NCBI GenBank assembly: GCA_031255275.1
Contig: JAIRSV010000134.1
Location: 1 to 11,641, forward strand
Length of the DNA stretch: 11,641 nucleotides
Origin: Proteiniphilum sp.
GTDB lineage: Bacteria; Bacteroidota; Bacteroidia; Bacteroidales; Dysgonomonadaceae
Direction of reading: 5' to 3'
The notes beneath the pieces were generated by a model. The model had not been told where the DNA came from. It did no database searches and worked only from the letters and a program-made list of their open reading frames with translations. The number at the start of each line of letters is the position of its first letter. Position 1 is the first letter of the stretch. Below, piece after piece: positions 6,313-11,641 of this stretch. The position numbers and the translations under genes were made by a program.

Positions 6313-7794
6313 TCAGTAAGCGCGGGCGAACAGTACCCGTTGCGTCGAGGGTTTGCCCGTCACCATACATTTGCCGGGCGTTTTGTCGCCGTCGAGCGGT
6401 ATGCAGCGGATGGTGGCTTTGGTCTCATCCTTGATACGTGCTTCCGTTTCGGGCGTTCCGTCCCAGTGGCAGAGCAGGAAGCCGCCCTTTTCGATCTCTT
6501 CCTTAAATTCTTCGTAAGAATTTACCTCGCGGGTCTGCGAGGCGCGGAAGTCGGCCGCTTTTCGGCAAATGTTTTCCTGTATCTCGTCGAGCAGCGATTG
6601 GATGCGGGTCTCGATGCCGTCGCACGACAGCGTCTCTTTGGTGAGGGTGTCGCGGCGGGCTACTTCGACGGTATTGTTTTCCAGGTCGCGTCCGCCTATG
6701 GCGAGGCGTACCGGTACGCCTTTGAGTTCATATTCCGAGAATTTCCATCCCGGCTTTTTGTTGTCGGAATTGTCGTATTTCACGCTGATGCCGAGGGATT
6801 TCAGCCGCGTTATGATGCCGGCGGCCTTTTCGTCGATTTGCCGCAACTGTTCTTCGTTTCTGTAAATGGGAACAACGACCACCTGATAGGGTGCCAGTCT
6901 GGGGGGAAGCACCAGTCCGCTGTCGTCGGAATGTGACATGATGAGGGCGCCCATCAGCCGGGTGGAAACGCCCCAGGATGTGGCCCATACGAAGTCGCGG
7001 TTTCCGTTCCGGTCGGCAAACTGTACGTCGAACGCTTTGGCGAAGTTCTGCCCCAGGAAGTGGGATGTGCCTGACTGCAGGGCCTTTCCGTCCTGCATCA
7101 GCGCCTCGATGGTGTAGGTGTCGACGGCGCCGGCAAACCGTTCGGATTCTGATTTCAGTCCTTTTATTACCGGCATGGCCATATACTTTTCGGCAAATTC
7201 GGCATAGACGTCAATCATCTGCCGGGCTTCCTCCACGGCCTCCTCTTTGGTGGCGTGGGCGGTATGTCCCTCCTGCCAGAGAAATTCGGCCGTGCGGAGA
7301 AAGAGGCGCGTACGCATTTCCCAGCGCACCACGTTTGCCCACTGGTTGATGAGGAGGGGCAAGTCGCGGTATGACTGTATCCAGTTTTTGTAAGTGCTCC
7401 AGATAATGGTTTCCGAGGTGGGGCGTACGATCAGTTCCTCTTCCAGCCGGGCTTCGGGGTCAACCACTACGCCGCTGCCGTCGGGCGCGTTTTTCAGACG
7501 GTAGTGCGTTACTACTGCGCACTCTTTGGCGAAACCCTCCACGTGGTCGGCTTCGCGACTGAGGAAGGATTTGGGAATGAACAGCGGAAAATAGGCATTC
7601 ACGTGTCCTGTATCCTTAAACATATCGTCCAGTTGACGCTGCATCTTCTCCCATATCGCGTAACCGTAGGGTTTGATTACCATACAGCCGCGCACGGCGG
7701 AGTTTTCGGCCAGTTCGGCCTTGATCACCAAATCGAGATACCACTGGGAGTAGTCTTTACTGCGGGGCGTAAGCTCCTTCAATTCTTTAGCCAT
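6313..7794 (-). CDS. proS: Prolyl-tRNA synthetase, archaeal/eukaryotic type
   Basis: A 493-aa class II aminoacyl-tRNA synthetase that charges tRNA-Pro with proline in the cytoplasm. The catalytic domain shows LIVRPTSET (about 121-129), motif 2 RWEMRTRLFLRTAEFLWQEG (about 157-176), the proline-binding region SGTSHFLGQNFAKAFDVQF (about 241-259) and motif 3 GVSTRLMGALIMSHSDDSG (about 275-293). An anticodon-binding domain begins near APYQVVVVPI (301). The C-terminal domain typical of this short type ends in RVLFARAY, with a terminal Tyr. Three cysteines (442, 464, 476) remain in the region that binds zinc in some relatives. There is no bacterial-type editing insertion. The length is normal for Bacteroidota. 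Its promoter is at 7827-7858; menA follows. Confidence 0.97.
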   Translation of the reverse strand: MAKELKELTPRSKDYSQWYLDLVIKAELAENSAVRGCMVIKPYGYAIWEKMQRQLDDMFKDTGHVNAYFPLFIPKSFLSREADHVEGFAKECAVVTHYRLKNAPDGSGVVVDPEARLEEELIVRPTSETIIWSTYKNWIQSYRDLPLLINQWANVVRWEMRTRLFLRTAEFLWQEGHTAHATKEEAVEEARQMIDVYAEFAEKYMAMPVIKGLKSESERFAGAVDTYTIEALMQDGKALQSGTSHFLGQNFAKAFDVQFADRNGNRDFVWATSWGVSTRLMGALIMSHSDDSGLVLPPRLAPYQVVVVPIYRNEEQLRQIDEKAAGIITRLKSLGISVKYDNSDNKKPGWKFSEYELKGVPVRLAIGGRDLENNTVEVARRDTLTKETLSCDGIETRIQSLLDEIQENICRKAADFRASQTREVNSYEEFKEEIEKGGFLLCHWDGTPETEARIKDETKATIRCIPLDGDKTPGKCMVTGKPSTQRVLFARAY

Positions 7795-7826
7795 CTTGTA
7801 CTGATTCCATTTTTTGTTTGCGGATG

Positions 7827-7858
7827 CAAAGATAGTAATAATGTGATTATAGAGAAAA
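7827..7858 (-). promoter_or_regulatory. proS promoter
   Basis: On the minus strand TATCTTTG (7834-7827) is a perfect TAnnTTTG -7 box. An upstream T-rich TTTTC at 7858-7854 lies 19 bases before it, near the expected -33 position, although it is not a perfect TTG. The box ends about 32 bases before the proS ATG, a normal leader length. Confidence 0.6.
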
Positions 7859-7937
7859 CAGCGGAGAGGAATAATGAACTTACCTTTATTTATCTAAATT
7901 TTTCAACTACTGATTCACTCAATCTATAAATTTCTGT

Positions 7938-7945
7938 TATATTTG
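7938..7945 (+). promoter_or_regulatory. -7 promoter box for the ECF sigma gene
   Basis: TATATTTG is a perfect match to TAnnTTTG and ends 18 bases before the ATG at 7964. No clear -33 TTG is present in the very AT-rich region upstream. It faces away from the proS promoter. Its position excludes the upstream TTG at 7943 as a translation start. Confidence 0.5.
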
Positions 7946-7963
7946 TTCCAAAATATTATTTCG

Positions 7964-8539
7964 ATGGCCGACAATCATGATATGGACATCCGGGTATTAT
8001 ATGCGTTAAAGCAGGGAAGCGAAAGCGCTTTCGAGATTGTCTTCAGAAAATACAATGCGAAAATTTACCATTTCGTGGAAAATACACTATGCGATAAAAT
8101 TTTAGCGGAAGATATTACCCAAAATGTTTTCCTGTCGGTTTGGGAACATCGGCTGAATATTGTTCCTGAAAAGAATTTCGCGGCTTACCTGTATGCGATT
8201 GCAAAAAATATGGTTTTTCGGGAAACGGAAAAAATGGTCTTGTCGTACCGTTACGAAGACCATATCCGTAAAAAACAAAACGAAAAAGACTTTTCCACCG
8301 AAGAGACTATTGATGCCGACATGCTGGAAGAAACCATTCTCCGCCTAATAAACCAACTCCCCGAAGCACGCAAAAAAATATACCTGTTGCGCTTTACGAA
8401 AGATTTAAGCAATAAGGAAATCGCTGCGAGGCTTTCTATCTCGGAAGAGAACGTTGAGATGCAAATCAGACGTTCCTTAGAGTATCTCCGCAAACATCTT
8501 AAAGACTACATCGTTTTCGCTGTTCTTTTTTGTATTTGA
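7964..8539 (+). CDS. ECF-type RNA polymerase sigma factor (FecI/Bacteroides expansion type)
   Basis: A 191-aa extracytoplasmic-function sigma factor. Region 2 lies at about 22-63 (AFEIVFRKYNAKIYHFVEN, then AEDITQNVFLSVWEHR), including the DITQNVFLSVW core that contacts polymerase and the -10 region. Region 4 lies at about 131-182 (LPEARKKIYLLRFTKDLSNK, then EIAARLSISEENVEMQIRRS), a helix-turn-helix for the -35 element. Only a short linker separates them, as in ECF factors. The start at ATG 7964 is chosen because the longer frame begins with a TTG inside the promoter box; ATG 7982 is an alternative. The FecR-type gene follows 85 bp downstream and should be its anti-sigma partner. The gene is AT-rich: four 60-base lines counted by hand give 30-43% GC. 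Confidence 0.9.
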   Translation: MADNHDMDIRVLYALKQGSESAFEIVFRKYNAKIYHFVENTLCDKILAEDITQNVFLSVWEHRLNIVPEKNFAAYLYAIAKNMVFRETEKMVLSYRYEDHIRKKQNEKDFSTEETIDADMLEETILRLINQLPEARKKIYLLRFTKDLSNKEIAARLSISEENVEMQIRRSLEYLRKHLKDYIVFAVLFCI

Positions 8540-8624
8540 AAAACGTTAAACAGTCATAATAATTTCGGCTGTTGTTAGGAAAACGCACTTCTCACGTATA
8601 TACAATCTATAAACGCAGAGACGA

Positions 8625-9626
8625 ATGAAAAACGAGCTGACTGTATTAATAGAAAAATTTCACCACAGACGGATAAGCGTCAGTGAAGTATCCCGCCTGA
8701 AAGAACTGTTGATGCAAACGGATGCAGAAGAGATGCTTGCCGGCTTGTATGACGAAAAATGGGAATTGGCGGCCACCTCTTCGGAAAAAGAGATAGAAGA
8801 CCGGATATGGTCAAAATTGCGAGGACAGCTACAGTCTGAAATTAGTACTGCTTCGGCTACCTTGCCAAAGAAACATTTTCTGATGAAAAAGGGGTGGCGC
8901 ATTGCTGCTTCAATACTGATACCGTTGCTTTGTGCAGGATTAGTCTATTATTATTTTGAAAATAAGTCCGGACAAAGCAGAGATGAAATGACGGTACAAG
9001 TGGAGACGGGGCAAAAAGTGGAAATGCAACTGCCGGACGGTACGCATGTGTGGCTTAATTCCGCAAGCTCGCTGATTTGCGATAAAGCATACAATCGGAA
9101 AGAACGGGTTGTTTATTTGCAGGGAGAGGCCTATTTTGAAGTGAGCAGGGATGAAAAGCGGCCTTTTATTGTAAAGGCGAACGATATTTCTGTTGAAGCT
9201 TTGGGCACAAGTTTCAACGTCAAGGCTTATTCTGATGATAATTATATTGCGGCTACATTGTTGGAAGGCAGTATTCGGGTAAACTTGCCGTTCCGGTCGG
9301 AAATACTGGAGCCGAACGAAAAGCTAACTTTTACCAAAGGCAACGGGCTATTTACCAAAAGCCTGTTGCCGGATGCGGAAATAAATACTTCGTGGGTTAA
9401 CAATCAGTTGTCGTTCGATCAGGAACGCCTCGAGGATATAGCAAAAGTACTGGAACGGATGTACAATATCCAAGTGCAATTTGCTTCCGGCGAACTGAAA
9501 AATATCCGTTTTTCAGGAACAATCAAAAATAACAACATGGAAAGCGTATTACAGTTAATTGCGTTTGTCTCGCCGATACGCTATTCGCTGGAAAATAATA
9601 CAACAGTAATTATCAGTGAAAAATAG
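8625..9626 (+). CDS. FecR-type anti-sigma factor
   Basis: A 333-aa single-pass inner-membrane regulator. Residues 1-85 are the cytoplasmic sigma-binding part, ending in basic KKHFLMKKGWR. One membrane segment lies at about 92-110. The periplasmic FecR domain at about 122-220 shows VETGQKVEMQLPDGTHVWLN, SASSL, YLQGEAYFEV and EALGTSFNVKAY. A C-terminal DUF4974-type domain at about 260-331 begins WVNNQLSFDQERLEDIAKVL. In this family the periplasmic part receives a signal from a TonB-dependent outer-membrane transducer (SusC/FecA type) and controls the paired ECF sigma. No SusC or SusD gene follows: the next gene is MutS-like, 65 bp downstream. Composition is AT-rich like the sigma gene, so the pair probably has a common origin. 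Confidence 0.92.
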   Translation: MKNELTVLIEKFHHRRISVSEVSRLKELLMQTDAEEMLAGLYDEKWELAATSSEKEIEDRIWSKLRGQLQSEISTASATLPKKHFLMKKGWRIAASILIPLLCAGLVYYYFENKSGQSRDEMTVQVETGQKVEMQLPDGTHVWLNSASSLICDKAYNRKERVVYLQGEAYFEVSRDEKRPFIVKANDISVEALGTSFNVKAYSDDNYIAATLLEGSIRVNLPFRSEILEPNEKLTFTKGNGLFTKSLLPDAEINTSWVNNQLSFDQERLEDIAKVLERMYNIQVQFASGELKNIRFSGTIKNNNMESVLQLIAFVSPIRYSLENNTTVIISEK

Positions 9627-9691
9627 ATTCACTTAACCTGGTATATAAAAAACTTAAAAATAACTGACTACGGTTCAATAAAATAATTTGT

Positions 9692-11506
9692 ATGGATTTA
9701 CCAACCGGAAAAATGAACGGAGAGTATTACAGAAAGAAAATAGAGGAGAATACAGGGGTGCTGGACGGGGTGAAATCTCGCTTGAGGATAATCCCTTTCC
9801 TGAAACTTTTGTTTTTCGCCGCGGGTGTTTCTCTTGCGGTGGCGGCCTTCCGGTCGGAGTGGGACGGGACGGCGGGTTTTGCTGTTGCTGCGCTTTCGTT
9901 CGTGATTTTCTTTCTGCTCTGCAAACGGGATGAGCTTTATCTGCATAAGAGGGCGTACCATGAGGCGTTGAATGACGTATATGCCGGTGAAATATCGTTC
10001 CTGAACGGGGACTACCGCCCTTTTGACGACGGGGAACGCTTTATCGACAGGAAACATCCGTATTCTTACGATATGGATGTTTTTGGGGAAAACTCCATTT
10101 ATCACATGATGAACAGGACGGTAACACCGGAGGCTGCTTCTGTTCTGGCCGAAAAGCTGAGTTCGATTCCCGACAGCGGGGAGGAGATAGCTGCAAGGCA
10201 GGAGTCGCTCGCGGAACTTTCGCGGATGGAGGGTTTCCGGCACCGTTTCATGGCCGTCTGCAAGGGATTTGACGGGGAGGGGGGCGATTGTGCGCGGATA
10301 AGCGCCGACGGCGGAAACAGCAATTCTCTGCTGACTTCCAAAGCGGGATTAGTTCTTATCTGTATCTCCATAACGCTCTCGCTGGCGTCGGGATTGCTGG
10401 CGCGACTGGGGGGGGTGCCCTGGTCGCTGCCCGCTTCGCTGTTTGTGATGCAGCTTTTCGTCCCGATGATATTTGCGAAGGAGTTGAACAGAATTGGCGC
10501 CGATATGGGCTTTCTGCACAAAAATACCCTGATTCACGCTCGCCTTCTGGATGTTGTGTATAATGAAACTTTCGACGCCGGACGGAACAGGGAGGTAAAG
10601 GAAAAACTGTTTGGCGTCCACAATTCCCGCGAGGCGCTGAGGGAGCTTTCCTCTCTGCTGAAGAAATTCGACCAGCGGCACAATGCGTATATTCTCGTGT
10701 TGCTCAACGGTTTTTTTCTGAGGGATTTGTTTCTGTTGCGCCGGTTTTACCGCTGGAAGGAGGCGTATCTGCACCATATCCGGTCGTGGATTGGTGCGCT
10801 GGCCGAGATGGAGGCGCGCGTATCGCAGGCCACTTATATGTTTAATCTGCCCGGATTCACCCGGCCTGTGATTGCGGAGGATGCGGACGCGCTCATAGAT
10901 GCTTCCGGGCTGGGACACCCGTTCATCCCCGAAGAAAAACGGGTGGACAATGATATACGGATAGGCAAAAGGATTTTCCTGATTGTCACGGGGGCAAATA
11001 TGGCCGGAAAAAGCACTTTTCTGCGCACGGTGGGCGCCAATTATATTCTGGCGGTCAACGGCATGAATGTTTGCGCCTCGAAGTTCGTTTTCTCGCTTTT
11101 CAACCTTTTTAGCAGTATGCGCAACACGGACGACCTCTCGTCGGGGACGTCCTATTTCAAGGCCGAGTTGGAGAGAATGAGGGAATTGATACGTTATTGC
11201 CGTTCGCACCGCCATACGTTGATTATCCTGGACGAGTTGCTGAAGGGTACCAACTCGAGGGACAAACTCGACGGCTCGATACTGTTTCTGAAGAAAATGA
11301 CGGAATTGCCGGTCACGGGAATCATCGCTACCCACGACCTCGCACTGGCCGAACTGGAGAATGAATTGCCGGCACTGTTTCAGAACAGCTGTTTTGAGAT
11401 TTCCCTGTCGGAGGAGGAGCAGTACAGTTATAAAATACAGCGGGGCGTTTCCCGAAACCTCAATGCAACGTTTCTGTTGCAGGTAATACTGTCGGAGGAA
11501 TTGTAG
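9692..11506 (+). CDS. Membrane-associated MutS-family ATPase
   Basis: A 604-aa MutS-related protein. Four hydrophobic segments are visible, at about 36-53, 61-77, 218-239 and 247-263. A MutS core-like segment (SYDMDVFGENSIYHMMNRTV, about 125-144) lies between the two membrane pairs, and a helical lever/clamp-like region precedes the ATPase. The ATPase has Walker A TGANMAGKSTF (433-443), the SSGTSYFKAELERM signature (483-496), Walker B LIILDELLKGTNSRDK (510-525) and an H-loop ATHD (546-549). The N-terminal mismatch-recognition and connector domains of MutS1 are absent, so a direct mismatch-repair role is doubtful. Function of this Bacteroidota subgroup is not known to me. The start is ATG 9692; ATG 9713 (MNGEYYRKKI) may be the true one because homologues tend to begin near that motif. 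The gene is GC-rich, unlike the sigma/FecR pair before it. Confidence 0.85.
   Translation: MDLPTGKMNGEYYRKKIEENTGVLDGVKSRLRIIPFLKLLFFAAGVSLAVAAFRSEWDGTAGFAVAALSFVIFFLLCKRDELYLHKRAYHEALNDVYAGEISFLNGDYRPFDDGERFIDRKHPYSYDMDVFGENSIYHMMNRTVTPEAASVLAEKLSSIPDSGEEIAARQESLAELSRMEGFRHRFMAVCKGFDGEGGDCARISADGGNSNSLLTSKAGLVLICISITLSLASGLLARLGGVPWSLPASLFVMQLFVPMIFAKELNRIGADMGFLHKNTLIHARLLDVVYNETFDAGRNREVKEKLFGVHNSREALRELSSLLKKFDQRHNAYILVLLNGFFLRDLFLLRRFYRWKEAYLHHIRSWIGALAEMEARVSQATYMFNLPGFTRPVIAEDADALIDASGLGHPFIPEEKRVDNDIRIGKRIFLIVTGANMAGKSTFLRTVGANYILAVNGMNVCASKFVFSLFNLFSSMRNTDDLSSGTSYFKAELERMRELIRYCRSHRHTLIILDELLKGTNSRDKLDGSILFLKKMTELPVTGIIATHDLALAELENELPALFQNSCFEISLSEEEQYSYKIQRGVSRNLNATFLLQVILSEEL
9812..9830 (+). 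repeat. 19-bp direct repeat, copy 1
   Basis: TTTTTCGCCGCGGGTGTTT occurs here inside the MutS-like gene, encoding part of the first membrane segment (FFAAGV). It occurs again identically at 11602-11620. Bases on both sides differ, so the identity is exactly 19 bp. Confidence 0.7.
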
Positions 11507-11562
11507 CGTATCCGGTCTCGATGATGGCGTGGGCAGAGTTTCTCGAATAAATTTCAAATCGT

Positions 11563-11641
11563 TTACGGAATTATTGCGCTCTGGATTTCGCTCCAGGGGC
11601 CTTTTTCGCCGCGGGTGTTTTGCCATCGGAGGGCGAAATAG
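11563..11641 (-). CDS. C-terminal end of a protein entering from the right edge (partial)
   Basis: The last 25 codons and TAA stop of a leftward gene whose start lies beyond the window. The residues include RWQNTRGEKGPWSE followed by IQSAIIP at the C-terminus. The aromatic, Gly-Pro-Trp-Ser pattern resembles the last strand of a fibronectin type III-like or similar beta-sandwich domain, as seen at the ends of some Bacteroidota hypothetical proteins. That resemblance is from memory. The frame is convincing because of this motif, not its length. It converges with the MutS-like gene across a 56-bp gap. Confidence 0.6.
   Translation of the reverse strand, partial: YFALRWQNTRGEKGPWSEIQSAIIP
11602..11620 (+). 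repeat. 19-bp direct repeat, copy 2
   Basis: Identical to 9812-9830. Here it lies in the partial right-edge gene and is read on the opposite strand and in a different protein context (RGEK region), so shared protein sequence does not explain the identity. Confidence 0.7.

Noticed and set aside
7943..7963. Upstream TTG start for the ECF sigma gene
   Set aside because: The TTG lies within the TATATTTG promoter box, so it could not be on the transcript.
11577..11606. Terminator-like hairpin (CTCTGGA/TCCAGGG, loop TTTCGC, then T5) after the MutS-like gene
   Set aside because: It lies inside the convincing C-terminal codons of the right-edge leftward gene; the pairing and T-run are explained by that coding sequence, although a dual role is not excluded.
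10349..11626. 425-aa open frame on the minus strand
   Set aside because: It is antisense to the MutS-like ATPase domain, is His/Gln/Arg-rich with no recognisable domain, and reflects GC-biased codons of the real gene.
1..11641. CRISPR arrays, tRNA/rRNA genes, insertion sequences, toxin-antitoxin or defence genes
   Set aside because: I looked for regularly spaced repeats, cloverleaf-like segments, transposase motifs and small paired ORFs and found none that hold up.

Overview
The window looks like chromosome of a Bacteroidota member, most likely a fairly GC-rich Bacteroidales. The evidence is the set of Bacteroidota-typical families (Porin_10-type putative porin, Bacteroides-type ECF sigma/FecR pair with a DUF4974-type C-terminus, DUF4890/Spy-like protein, archaeal-type ProS, MenA). 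Matches to the Bacteroidota promoter element TAnnTTTG sit just ahead of several genes. Genus cannot be fixed from the sequence; relatives of Rikenellaceae are a guess based on base composition.

Layout, left to right. (1) 1-161: left-edge intergenic DNA, with a possible start of a leftward gene. (2) 162-3116 (+): an outer-membrane putative porin followed after 12 bp by a membrane-anchored periplasmic substrate-binding protein, probably one envelope transcription unit. (3) 3117-3243: convergent spacer with hairpins. (4) 3244-3708 (-): a small secreted, highly charged Spy/DUF4890-like protein. (5) 3908-5349 (-): a YcxB-like two-TM membrane protein followed by a DUF368 (PopT-type) undecaprenyl-phosphate translocase candidate, led by a TAnnTTTG box. 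(6) 5407-7794 (-): proS then menA, 15 bp apart, with a clear promoter ahead of proS. (7) 7964-9626 (+): an ECF sigma factor and its FecR anti-sigma factor, transcribed divergently from proS and noticeably AT-rich. No SusC/SusD pair follows. (8) 9692-11506 (+): a MutS-family ATPase with four predicted membrane segments and no mismatch-recognition domain. (9) 11563-11641 (-): the C-terminal end of a further gene running in from the right edge.

How the parts may work together: most of the window concerns the cell envelope (porin, periplasmic binding protein, Spy-like protein, lipid-carrier recycling, membrane MutS paralogue), with housekeeping proS/menA between. I found no CRISPR array, tRNA, rRNA, IS element or obvious defence system, and nothing I would call a wholly new system. 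The items most worth following up are the orphan AT-rich sigma/anti-sigma pair, the membrane-embedded MutS paralogue beside it, the YcxB-DUF368 pair, and the porin/binding-protein unit whose second gene seems to need a TTG start. No gene-free stretch exceeds about 200 bp.
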